Shown here piece by piece: positions 21,614 to 30,714 of a stretch of 64,000 nucleotides of DNA. Under the pieces are notes generated by a model. It worked only from the letters and a program-made list of their open reading frames with translations. It ran no database searches and was not told the DNA's origin. Made by a program: the position numbers and the translations under genes. The stretch is from positions 186,001 to 250,000 of the forward strand of contig JAKLMB010000032.1 in assembly GCA_022813625.1 (NCBI GenBank), in the 5' to 3' direction. Source of the stretch: Aaosphaeria pasadenensis. Lineage: Eukaryota; Ascomycota; Dothideomycetes; Pleosporales. Within the stretch, counting starts at the first letter, position 1; each line of letters opens with the position of its first letter.

Positions 21614-22498
21614 ATGACGGACACTGTAATAAATAGACTGTCTCGACGCGCGTTTGGTTTTGCTCAGACCGTCTTTCTCTGGTTTGCTAGGAGCATTCGA
21701 CGGCTTGTGAATGGCACCATCTGGCTTCCTTATCGAGCTCATACTCCTCTCCTGAAGTCTCTGGATGATTTGCGGACGCTTTGTAACCATACCACGACCA
21801 ACGATGATGGTGACTTGGAGTTTGCGTACACTACATTTTCATTCATCACCAAGGAACATGCTGTGTATTTTGGCCGATCATCAAGAAAGCTTACTCTTAA
21901 GGTTGTCAACGAGAGCTTGAAGTCAGTTGCCAATGAGGATGTGTATCCAGAAGCACCGCTACATATCACAAGGGTTATCACGATAGATAGCAGCGTTTTC
22001 GTCAAAGGGCCAGCGCTCACATTCTATGACGAACTACAAGGCTCAGGGACGATAGCAGAGCTACTTCTCCAAGAAGCTGAGATGCTGGAGCGAATAAAGC
22101 GTAACCCCCATGCGAACCTTATCCGATATCACGGCTGCCAGATCTATCATGGTCGCATCGTTGGGCTGGTTTTAGAACGTTACTTGTGCACACTGGAAGA
22201 ACGCATGCGTGAGGGGAGTGGCAATATCATTTTGCAATTAAACTTTGAGAGATTGAAGTCTGGTGTAATGCATCTACATTCTCTTGGGCTTGCTCATAAC
22301 GATATCAAGGCAGGTAATGTGATGGTTAGTACAGACGGCAGTTGGATTCTGGTAGACATGGGATCTTGCAGGCCCTTTAGCGATTATCTTATCATGGCGG
22401 GTAAGCCAGAGTGGGAAACTTCTTCGTCACAGCATGACGAGGATGCACTTCGGGAACTCTGGATTTGGCTATCAGATCGCAGGTTGGCAAAGGGTTAG
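21614..22498 (+). CDS. Protein-kinase-like protein
   Basis: 294 residues from ATG 21614 (MTDTVINRL); in-frame sequence upstream has no ATG. The C-terminal half is a protein kinase C-lobe. The catalytic loop is HNDIKAGNV (His228, Asp230, Asn235), with Asn where most kinases have Arg. The metal-binding motif is DMG (Asp248) in place of DFG. An N-lobe is suggested by KLTLKVVNES and an alpha-C-like segment (LLQEAEMLERIKRNPHANLIRYHGCQ). The domain ends soon after WIWLSD, so the last C-lobe helices are missing or reduced. It resembles a family expanded in plant-associated ascomycetes. Activity is possible since HxD, N and the DxG aspartate are kept, but it is unproven. Confidence 0.75.
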   Translation: MTDTVINRLSRRAFGFAQTVFLWFARSIRRLVNGTIWLPYRAHTPLLKSLDDLRTLCNHTTTNDDGDLEFAYTTFSFITKEHAVYFGRSSRKLTLKVVNESLKSVANEDVYPEAPLHITRVITIDSSVFVKGPALTFYDELQGSGTIAELLLQEAEMLERIKRNPHANLIRYHGCQIYHGRIVGLVLERYLCTLEERMREGSGNIILQLNFERLKSGVMHLHSLGLAHNDIKAGNVMVSTDGSWILVDMGSCRPFSDYLIMAGKPEWETSSSQHDEDALRELWIWLSDRRLAKG

Positions 22499-23417
22499 TT
22501 AGTTTAGTTATGTTTTAACTTAGAGGCATTAGCTGCCTATGTACAAATCCACCTTGTATGGTTAATATTGCCTTGTCGAGCGGATTGTCCTCCAACATAT
22601 ATTCAATGTGTCACCTAAGTTTCAATTCTTATGATCAAACCTAAGACCGAGCAGCAGCCTGCGCAAGCTTGGTCACCTCGGCCTTATTCGTCGTACCATT
22701 GTTAGCCGGATTGCGGGATGATGCTGGACATCCAGGATTGTTGCAGTCTACGGTGACTGTGGTTATTTCTCTTCTAACCCGATTGTCTGTAACTCTGATA
22801 ATCTGAGTGGTTCTGCGGTGGCACCTACTTGGATTTAGCTACTTTGTACGAAGGAAATGGTGTAGCTTACATGGTGACATGATGATGACAACGATAATTG
22901 ATGATGATGATGATGATTCTGATTTATGGCTTTGAATAATAATCAGAGGGGCAGGCTGGTATGCCAGTTTCAGACCAGTAATGGCTTCATGTCAGTTGCG
23001 GGGCTATTGGAATACAAGTCCTTGCCAACTACTGATCAGTTTGCCGAAGGTACCAACCAGGGTGGTAATATCCGATGAAATAGCGAGCTACATCCGCTAC
23101 AAGGCTGTTATCGATAGTTCAACACTATGGACAGTTCAAGGTGCCAGAAAGCATGGCTCGTCGGCTTCTTTGCCTATTAATCTCTTTAGGCAATTGAGGA
23201 CGGGCCACAGCGCATGAATTGATCATGCATTGATCCAAAAGGTGCATCATATTCCTTTTGAATATTCATATTTTTTTGCGGAGTCCTAGGACTATCTCAA
23301 GGTAGGGTTCGGTAAAAATACTTGTATGTACAATGAGAGGATGGCTGCTGAATCACAATCACCAATTTCAACGTGCACGACACTTCTGCCACATGAGTTC
23401 TTAGATAATCAGCTCAA
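22499..23417. other. Intergenic with small GAT microsatellite
   Basis: Holds a short (GAT)n run around 22900-22918. On the minus strand a roughly 60-codon frame ending at 22641 is open but lacks a start or a matching splice site. Nothing else is seen. Confidence 0.45.
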
Positions 23418-23831
23418 ATGATATCTCTGTTCAACGAGTCCTTCGTACGTAGTTACCATCTTCCACGCCTTTCAACTATGGCTCTCCAACAGTGTCCTTT
23501 GGTGATTAGTTCTCTCGAAGACGTGGACTGTGGCATTGGATCGGATTGTCGACTCGTATTTAACTGCAATGAGAAACGTTTTCGCGTACTTCTTTCGCTG
23601 CGTCCATGTCCAGGCTTCAACGAGGACAGCGTCGAACGTCAACTACTCGAGAAGCTCAATCGCGCCTTGCAGTCTTCCGACCAGTTTGAAGTAGATGAGG
23701 CAATCGAAGAGATAGCCAAAGTAGTTGTAATCACTCTCCAGCCCATCTTCCGCGAACTTTCCCTCAACAGAGAAACTGAGCGCTCAACGGAAAGTCTCCA
23801 AATGTACCTGAGCCCCCCAACATTGTTTTAA
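23418..23831 (+). pseudogene. Truncated N-terminal module of a kinase-like family
   Basis: 137 residues from ATG 23418; a second in-frame ATG at 23478 (MALQQCPLV) may be the true start, giving 117 residues. The segment LVFNCNEKRFRVLLSLRPCPGF, then EDSVERQLLEKLNRAL, EIAKVVVITLQPIFREL and YLSPPTL matches, from memory, the N-terminal module of large fungal kinase-like proteins, where a kinase domain follows. Here the frame stops right after SPPTLF and no kinase domain follows downstream. It is therefore probably a truncated relic, though the module itself is intact and could be expressed as a small protein. Confidence 0.55.
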
Positions 23832-24086
23832 TAAATGGTTATCATTCATTTTGTATGCCGTTTGACTATACTTCTGATTATCCCAAAGGGGATACAGGTA
23901 ACCATTTAGAGAGAGCCAAAGCAGTTCCCTGATAGCCCTCTGTACATCCGTTTAGTGGCCTATGTGTAAATAGTTCAAGGCGCCTCGATGGCAATTTCAT
24001 TTTGCCCTCTGTGCGGTTCTGATCATAGTTCAGATGGACTAGTAAACTTCACTTTTACTTCTTGGTCCAATCTCTGCGCCCACAGA

Positions 24087-24128
24087 CATTGTTAGATAGG
24101 CATTGTTAGGTAGGCATTGTTAGGTAAG
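24087..24128 (+). repeat. Three 14-base tandem units
   Basis: Unit CATTGTTAGGTAGG, three copies with two substitutions, inside promoter copy A and absent from copy B. Confidence 0.85.
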
Positions 24129-24160
24129 AATGCTGCCGCATAGAGTCTCTACAGGTCTAC

Positions 24161-24168
24161 TATATAAG
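24161..24168 (+). promoter_or_regulatory. TATA box of the coiled-coil gene
   Basis: TATATAAG, followed by AACC, in the same relative place as the TTTTATAAGAACC element of copy B. Confidence 0.55.
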
Positions 24169-24200
24169 AACCATTTCCCCTCGCCTTAAATAACTTGATC

Positions 24201-24330
24201 CAGACAACGAACACTACCTCTTCCAGACAACGAACACTACCTCTTCCAGACAACGAACACTACCTCTTCCAGACAACGAACACTACCTCTTCCAAACAAC
24301 GAACACTACCTCTTCTAGACAACAGACACA
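24201..24330 (+). repeat. 23-base tandem repeat in the 5' leader
   Basis: Five units of 23 bases (CAGACAACGAACACTACCTC plus TTC) and a 15-base partial unit ending directly at ATG 24331. The unit contains ACAACGAACAC, the same motif found once just before the start codon of the gene at 25313. Confidence 0.95.
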
Positions 24331-24942
24331 ATGGCCGGTACACACGACCTCTTCCAGGCAGAGAGGATAGTAGAGGGAGAACGTAAAAGGCTAGCGAAGG
24401 AAGAGCTGGAGCAGAAAATGGAAGAGTTAAATCAGATGGGCGAAGAAATAGAGCAAAAAGGCAAAGAGGGACATCAATTCAACAAAGAGATACAGGAAAT
24501 GGCCAAAGAAGAGCAGCAGATGACCAAAGAGGCAATGCAAATGGGCAAAGAGATACTTCAAATGAGGAGGGAGACAAAGCAAATGGAAAAAGAGATAAGG
24601 CAAAAACAGAAAGAGATGGAGCAAAAGTTCGAAGAGTATGGCGAAGGGGGTGGCGAAAAGGATGGCGAAGACATGATGCAAACGTTCGAAGACATGGTGC
24701 AAAAGGGCATAGAGATGGGGGAAAAGACTGAAGAGATGTTGCAAAAGAATAGTGAGTTTAAGCAAAAACAGAAAGAGATAGAGCAAAAACAGGAAGAGAT
24801 GAAGCAAAAACAGAAAGAGATGGAGGGAAAAGGCAGAGAGATAAAGCAAAAGGGCAGAGAGATGGAGAAAAGGGGCAGAGAGATGAAGAAAAAAGCCAGA
24901 GAGATGGTTAAGGAACACGAAGTGATAGCGAGATTGCAATGA
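24331..24942 (+). CDS. Heptad-repeat coiled-coil protein
   Basis: 203 residues after ATG 24331. Almost the whole protein is a Lys/Glu/Gln/Met-rich heptad array with recurring units such as QMGKEIL, QKQKEME, QKGREME and KKAREMV, which predicts a long coiled coil broken once by a glycine-rich hinge (EYGEGGGEKDGED). There is no signal peptide or catalytic motif. It shares its promoter and leader motif with the coiled-coil/kinase-like gene at 25313, so the pair looks like a duplication in which this copy keeps only a coiled coil or expanded it by heptad duplication. Function unknown. Confidence 0.7.
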   Translation: MAGTHDLFQAERIVEGERKRLAKEELEQKMEELNQMGEEIEQKGKEGHQFNKEIQEMAKEEQQMTKEAMQMGKEILQMRRETKQMEKEIRQKQKEMEQKFEEYGEGGGEKDGEDMMQTFEDMVQKGIEMGEKTEEMLQKNSEFKQKQKEIEQKQEEMKQKQKEMEGKGREIKQKGREMEKRGREMKKKAREMVKEHEVIARLQ

Positions 24943-25004
24943 GGAGCGACAGAGACGTAAAGTAGCCTAGAATAAACCCCACGATACCACTCTGCTTGAT
25001 CTCA

Positions 25005-25205
25005 ATAACAATTTCAATTTGGCCCCTGTGCGGCTCTGATCATAGTTCAGATGGTCTAGTCAACTTCACCTTCACTTCCACTTCTTGGCCCATGCTTCCA
25101 ATCGCGCCCACAGACATTATTAATTACCTAGGTAATTAGTAGGAAAGCTGCCATCTAGAGTCCCTATAACTCTATTTTATAAGAACCGCCCCCACTTGTC
25201 CCCAA
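25005..25205 (+). repeat. Duplicated promoter block, copy B
   Basis: Partner of 23990-24190, lying upstream of the kinase-like gene at 25313. See copy A for the shared blocks. Confidence 0.85.
25175..25187 (+). promoter_or_regulatory. TATA box of the kinase-like gene
   Basis: TTTTATAAGAACC, 126-138 bases before ATG 25313, matching the element of copy A. Confidence 0.5.
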
Positions 25206-25312
25206 ACAGCTTGAAGCCGTATTAAACTCCCGCGGATTTTATCAGCTGCTGGACGGAATCATCCCTTAGCTATTGATAAAATCACTTGATCCTCTCACAG
25301 ACAACGAACACA

Positions 25313-27453
25313 ATGCCCAACACAATGCCCAACACATTACTGGACTGTGACAAGCTCCTCGAGGAACTGCTGGCCCTGCAAGCAGAGGGGAAACATGAAG
25401 AGTTCGCGCGGAAAGTGGAAGAGGTGGAGCAGGGACTCAACAAGAGAGAGAGAGAACGCAAAGAGAGAGAGAAAGAACGCAGAGAGAGAGAACGAGAACG
25501 CGACGAGGCCGAAGACAAACTCCGCGATACAACTCTGCCTGAGTTCCTACGCGCCTGTCACACGGAAGTCTTTCATTATTTCTCTGTTCGGGTTGATGCT
25601 GCAGTATGGTTCCAGGGTGATCCCACACATGCGAAGAACAAGTTGCGACCTGACAGGATTGTCTTTTGGGACGATTTCATAGATCAGCAGGCGTTGGTAT
25701 GGGAGAAGCTCATGCAGTCAACAATTGTTACAGAGCAACATTTCCTATCAAAGCTTTTCATGAAGGAAACACGCAAAACAGTTGCAATGCACCCGGTTGG
25801 CTCGGAACGAGATCTACTTCTTTTTCATCGCCTTCATTTCAAAAAATTTCTTGAGCAGATCATCAAAAAACTGTATGATAGCCCAAGGCTACGGCGTACA
25901 TTTCAACTCCGGGGATCCTTGACACTTGAATATCATTTCGAAACCCTCAGGCCGGACTCACAAGTTGAGGAAGTCATAGCAAACTCGGAAATCATGTCGC
26001 GTCTATCACATTTATCGCATCCTCGTGATGATCAGGCCTGCGTTTACAACGTCGACACCTCACTGAATAATGATCTCGCAGCCTTCGCCATGGAATACAA
26101 GGCTCCGAACAAGCTGCCCCTCAATGTTATCTATGAAGGCCTTCACGATATGGAACTCGAGGAGGTTATCAAATGCGATACCACACAAGGCCGGTTACGC
26201 CAATTGATCGCCGCGATTATTACGCAGGCATTCTCATACATGATCGGCCTAGGAGTAGAGTTTGGTTGCGTGTCTACTGGCGAAGCCTTCATCTTCTTGT
26301 GCATTCCTGAGGATCCTAGAACCGTGCAATACTTCCTTGCCGTCCCTAAGGGCGATGTGGGGAAACCACTGGATGGGACACTGGTCCGGACAATGCTACT
26401 CGTCTGCATTTAACTGCCCTTGGTCAGATGCTTGCTTTCACACTACAGGCATTGAAAGCGCCTCCGAGAAGCAAGGCATGGCAGTCCAACGCTATCAAAG
26501 AGCTGAACTGCTGGGAAGTGGCTTATGAAGATATCCCTGAAACATTTCCTATGAAGGAGAAGAAATCTTCAGAGTATCGACCACCACGGCATGATGGCTT
26601 CGTCCGCATGCCACCAATTCACTTTCGCAGGCCTGCTAGATCGACGTCACCTAGCCGCCATGCTTCCCCGGACCAGCATGATAGTGGCGACGAGTCTGAA
26701 CCCGACGCCATGAGCCGCCAGCCAATTTCGCAAAAACGATCATACTGTACCCAAAGATGTCTTCTTGGCTTAGCTCAGGGAGGATTGCTTGATCTATCGT
26801 GTCCGAATGTGCAAGCCCATGTACGAAACCATCGAAATGCGAAAGACCATAAAACCGCTCGCCACAGGATTGATTCGCAGAGCTTCTGTGCTCACATACG
26901 CCAGCAACTCGCAGAAAACCTAGACGTCGATTGCTACCCTGAAGGAGTGCATGGAGCGTGCGGCGCTCTGTTCCGAGTTACGCTGGCATCGTATGGATAT
27001 ACCGTAGCAGCAAAAGCCATTCCAATGCGAAGCGTGCATCTTCTTCAGAAAGAGGAGGAATTCTACCAACGCCTCCGGCCAATCCAAGGCACCACAGTAC
27101 CGGTCCATTTGGGAATGATTGACTTAGAAGAACCTTATTTCTACAAGGGAATTCCACTTTTTTACATGATGTTTTTAAGCTATGGAGGGAGGCCTATATT
27201 CCAATACCTTTCACCAGAGACGAAATCCTCCATTACCAAACAGAAAGATGCCGCAGAGCAGACCCTTCTTGACAGCGGAGTCTTGCATGAGGACTTTGCT
27301 GATCGCAACATCCTTTGGAACGAGGAGAATAGCAGCATCATGGTGATCGATTTCGAGAGAGCTAAGATGATCGAGCCGCGTAAAGCATTGGGTACGGTAT
27401 CGGCCAATCGAAATAGAAAGAAAACGCAGGAGCTCGACACAGACTGCGCTTAA
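25313..27453 (+). pseudogene. Large fungal kinase-like gene broken by one frameshift
   Basis: Frame one runs 25313-26413. It has two near-identical starts (MPNTMPNT), a coiled coil rich in Arg/Glu, then a conserved module (LPEFLRACH, KNKLRPDRI, FAMEYKAPNKL, IITQAFSYMIGLGVEFGCV). Frame two continues to 27453 with LGQMLAFTLQAL, YCTQRCLLGL, a phosphotransferase-like C-lobe with catalytic loop HEDFADRN (27286-27309) and VIDFERAK (DFE in place of DFG). In family members as I recall them these parts form one protein. The break lies at the four-G run 26359-26362: one base appears to be missing, because the sense of the family resumes at once in the other frame. Both halves are otherwise intact, so the lesion is recent, an assembly error, or a site of slippage. 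Confidence 0.8.
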
Positions 27454-28210
27454 TTAAATAAGGCGCCGGTTGGTCGTTGAGTGTTGAGCCTTCTCTTCGG
27501 TTGGAGAGAGGTGCAATGTTGTGCTGGACACTACATCACAAGCCACATGTTCACTGGTGGATGTCAAAGGAATTGGTTGCGTGTACTTTATTCAGCTGTG
27601 TCATCTTCCTTACAATCCTCTAATAGATAATCATGAACAACAGCCACTGCATCTTGGGTGTTTACTCTTGTATTTGCACTAGTGCACGAATTTATGGTAT
27701 ATCACTCAAGTCAATGTATTGCCTTGCGAGGAATGGATCTGTATCTTGACGTTCCAATCAAAGATCGCATTTTCGAATTTTCGCATGGCATTAAGGTTGG
27801 TGGGGTTATTTTTAGTGAGAATGGCAAGGATGACATGAGGCTGTGAGCGTAGATCCTTCTACTGTATGTAGGTATGTACGTACACTCACCTCCATGAACA
27901 CCAACATCACATCTTCGGCGCTAGAACACAGTATACATAAATCCCCTACGATCACCCTTCAGTATGAAATTTGCACTTTCGAAGACCTGTGGCTTCGTTC
28001 CTGAAAAACATCTGACGCCGCGTGGCCTTGTATAGGTCATCCTAACAATCTGTCGTCTTCAAGCTTTTGCCGCCTGTCCTGTAGGGAAGTTGCCTTGATT
28101 ATCGCCCCGGACATTTTGCGCCTTACTGTATTATTATTGTACATAGCCCACTCTTTCCTAAGATCTCGGTGTTTTTAGGTTCTGTTTTCTCAATTTCTGC
28201 AAAATTTCTC
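27454..28210. other. Intergenic, nothing recognised
   Basis: 3' flank of the kinase-like gene and promoter of the Pro-rich gene. Short open frames look random. Confidence 0.5.
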
Positions 28211-28231
28211 ATGTGCATCATTTCACCATGA
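28211..28231 (+). other. Six-codon upstream frame overlapping the next start
   Basis: ATG at 28211 opens a six-codon frame whose TGA (28229-28231) overlaps the main ATG at 28228 as ATGA. Such an arrangement can lower translation or allow termination-reinitiation; whether the transcript includes 28211 is unknown. Confidence 0.5.
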
Positions 28232-29229
28232 GGTCCAGATACGCGACGCTCGTTATCTTTCCCATTATAGCCCAAGCCGTTCCAGTCCAGGATCTCGCGG
28301 GTATATTGGACGGCGGTGCCTTGCCAGTTGAAGAAGAATATAAGAAACCAGCCTCATCTTCTGTTCAGGCAATGGAAAACAATATCATACAACTACCTCC
28401 AGCGCAAAGCCCGTCATCTGTAGCCATCCCAGAGAACCTTCCAAACCCTTTCGGGGACCCCATACCTTCGGTGTCTGGAATACATCTTAACGCGACTCCA
28501 GCTACGATCTCGTCTAGCTCATCGCAAGTGAGCCCATTCTTTCCAGCAGAAACGCCTCAATCCCCTGATGTGGATACCTTCCCCCACCATAACGCGACGC
28601 CAGCGACATCACAGTCCCAATTCATACCTTTCTTTCCGGAGATACCCTCGTCGAGTGCTGCAGCAGCGCCTGGCTTACCGATAACGACTTGGCCCCATGA
28701 ACCCGCCCCAACTCCTCCATTATCGCCGATTGCTTCTGCGACCCCAGTACCGAACCCTCCAATATGGCCCACTCCACTACCGAGTGCTCCTGCACCGCAA
28801 CCGCCAGTATCGAATGTCCCAACGCCCCAACCTCCAGTGTGGGAACCTCCGGTAACGAACATCCCACCGAACCCTATACCGGAGATTACGACCCTAGCAC
28901 CGATACTGCCACCACCGCCGCCCCCTCCGGCAGTAACGCCTGCTCCAACGTCCACAATCTACAGCGCCGTGAACTGTTCAACTGAGATGGCGAATGCGAC
29001 TTCTTGGGGGCCCCAAGTGGGCGCCGCGATCACGTATCCCGGCGTGGTGATCATCATGACGGGGAACGCTACATGTGAGACTGCGAGCCCGCCGGCGGGA
29101 AGTGGCAATGCAACGGCTTCGGGTCCGAAAGACATATTTACTGGAGCTGCAAGTCGTGAAGTCGGGCCTGACCGGTTGAGCTGGAGCTTGGTGGGCGCAG
29201 TGTTTGCGCTCATGGGAATTGTGGCGTGA
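28228..29229 (+). CDS. Proline-rich secreted protein, predicted GPI-anchored
   Basis: 333 residues from ATG 28228. A signal peptide is seen at the start (MRSRYATLVIFPIIAQAVP). The middle is Pro/Ser/Thr-rich with recurring PxxNPPIWPTPLPSAP-like and QPPV units and a run of eight prolines (PPPPPPPPA type), as in cell-wall or mucin-like proteins. Several N-glycosylation sites (NAT, NCS, NGNAT-type) lie in the last third. The C-terminus ends in a hydrophobic tail (WSLVGAVFALMGIVA) after a small-residue region (FTGAAS), which fits a GPI signal. No catalytic domain is visible. Likely cell-surface protein. A short upstream frame overlaps the start codon. Confidence 0.8.
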   Translation: MRSRYATLVIFPIIAQAVPVQDLAGILDGGALPVEEEYKKPASSSVQAMENNIIQLPPAQSPSSVAIPENLPNPFGDPIPSVSGIHLNATPATISSSSSQVSPFFPAETPQSPDVDTFPHHNATPATSQSQFIPFFPEIPSSSAAAAPGLPITTWPHEPAPTPPLSPIASATPVPNPPIWPTPLPSAPAPQPPVSNVPTPQPPVWEPPVTNIPPNPIPEITTLAPILPPPPPPPAVTPAPTSTIYSAVNCSTEMANATSWGPQVGAAITYPGVVIIMTGNATCETASPPAGSGNATASGPKDIFTGAASREVGPDRLSWSLVGAVFALMGIVA

Positions 29230-29528
29230 CCTGACAAATTTCGATTAGAATAAGGAAATACCCGGGCGTTTTGAGTTTTTCAATCATTGTACTTTTAGCA
29301 ATACATCGACCTGTATACTACTGTTATGTTGTGACGGTGCATGTGACGTCCAGGCATTGTGAGCTTCTTTGAAATAATGCAAACCACTCCAATTGTTTCT
29401 ACTCGGTACAGGTCTCGGCTAGCTTCTTTTTATCTACAGGAATTGCGTAGCCATCTCAGCAAGGGAATCCGGGGGCAGGTGACTTATGAGTTGATCTAAC
29501 GAGACTAAATGAAATAAGATGTGCACAT
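29230..29528. other. Convergent 3' intergenic region
   Basis: 3' UTRs of the Pro-rich gene and the small mitochondrial gene; no further feature. Confidence 0.5.
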
Positions 29529-30152
29529 CTAGTATCCGTCCTTGCCCCACTTGTTGTACTGGTCGTGGAGTTCCTGGGGAGACGTTAGCACTCCTGAAAG
29601 ATTTCTCAAGCTCGAGCAGGACCTACCTTTGGCAGGGTAACGTTGGGGAGAATGACAACGTTAAGGGCTGAAGGAGCATCCTTCTTGGGGGCATTGGGGT
29701 CACCACCGGGGTGGTACTGGTATTTGCCCGAACCTCCCTCGTTCCAGGGCTCGCTGCCAGGAGCCTTATAAACGGAGCGCTCGGAAGACGAGCTGGTAGG
29801 GTTGGAAGCTATAGCCAATGAGCAAAGTATACAGAAAAACATGTATATCCAAGCATCTGCTCGGACGATAAGAACGGCTTACCGAAGTACCATCCAGCAA
29901 GACCGAAAGCACCGCTCATGATGGCGAGCAAGATCTATAACCGTTCTATCAGCTCCTAAGTCCATATGCCGTCCAATCTCTTTCCTGATTCCAACGTACG
30001 TAGAGCTCGGGGTCGCGCTTGGCTCCAGCCTTGAGGGCTTCCTTGCTGGCCTGCCTGTCTGCGGCAGCGGCCTCAGAGATGAAGCGGCGCTGGACGGGGG
30101 CCCGGAGGCGGGGGGCGGCTCGGAAAGCGTTGCGGGCGAGCATGGAGGCCAT
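29529..30152 (-). CDS. Small mitochondrial single-pass membrane protein
   Basis: Four exons (30000-30152, 29883-29934, 29627-29808, 29529-29573) give 143 residues, none of them visible as one long frame. The N-terminus is an Arg/Ala-rich mitochondrial presequence (MASMLARNAFRAAPRLRAPVQRRF). Residues about 52-68 form one membrane segment (ILLAIMSGAFGLAGWYF) that follows KRDPELY. The rest faces one side and carries the conserved-looking motifs KYQYHPGGDP, DAPSALNVVILPNVTLP and HDQYNKWGK. I recall similar uncharacterised proteins across filamentous fungi; the DPELY-plus-helix part is reminiscent of small respiratory-chain-associated proteins, but I cannot name the function. It is divergent from ERF2 over 562 bases. 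Confidence 0.85.
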
Positions 30153-30714
30153 TTCGATTTCAATTGATATGTGACGGTCGAATTCGCAAGGAGTGGAGAG
30201 GGACGCAGTGGTGGTGAACAAGTGTGACGTTGGTCGTGAAAGCTGCAATCGGGACGTCGAACCACCACAAAGCCAAGAGGTCATTATTCAGCCAAACCCA
30301 AACTACCCCGCTAGACTCCATTGGAGTTAGCCTATCAGTGCGCATCTCGACGCATGGTCTTGCATTGCTCAAGTCCCCCTTTTAAGAGACGACAATTAAT
30401 CCAGCCCTATCCCAGAAAGCGTCACGTCGAGCTCTTTTGAGCGCGCACCTTCGCTCTCTTCTCTTCGCCATCCAACCTGTATTCCCTCCCTTTGCCGTCT
30501 TCACCTCACTTCTCGCGTTCATTTGCCTCACCTTTGCCATTCGCTTCTGCAAGTGCTTGCTTTTTCAGCACGCTTCACTCAACCACCACCTTGGAACATC
30601 CAACCAAATCTTCCCTAAATTTCGAAACACCCAGGCGCATTGAATTTTTCTAAATAGATGCCATGCATCTGCCATGAGAAGATCTCCTGAGACTGACATC
30701 GCCTCAATCTCACT
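30153..30714. promoter_or_regulatory. Divergent promoter, mitochondrial gene and ERF2
   Basis: 562 bases between two divergent start codons, with a pyrimidine-rich tract (30440-30530) on the ERF2 side. No coding signal and no consensus TATA box near either start. Confidence 0.5.

Larger units (their letters stand above)
23990..24190 (+). repeat. Duplicated promoter block, copy A
   Basis: Shares with 25005-25205 the same ordered blocks: CAATTTCA, CTGTGCGG, CTGATCATAGTTCAGATGG, CTTCTTGG, GCGCCCACAGACATT and a TATAAGAACC TATA element. Spacing between blocks differs by small indels, so it is an older duplication. Confidence 0.85.
23832..24330. promoter_or_regulatory. Promoter and leader of the coiled-coil gene
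   Basis: Includes copy A of a duplicated promoter block (23990-24190), three 14-base units at 24087-24128, a TATA box at 24161 and a 23-base tandem repeat up to the start codon. Confidence 0.6.

Noticed and set aside
22641..22820. About 60 open codons on the minus strand with Cys-rich NNPGCP segment
   Set aside because: No in-frame ATG, and the nearby ATG with GTAAGC donor does not join in the right phase.
26359..26365. Programmed -1 frameshift in the kinase-like gene
   Set aside because: The G run allows slippage but the heptamer is not in the canonical X-XXY-YYZ phase; a single-base deletion or error is simpler.
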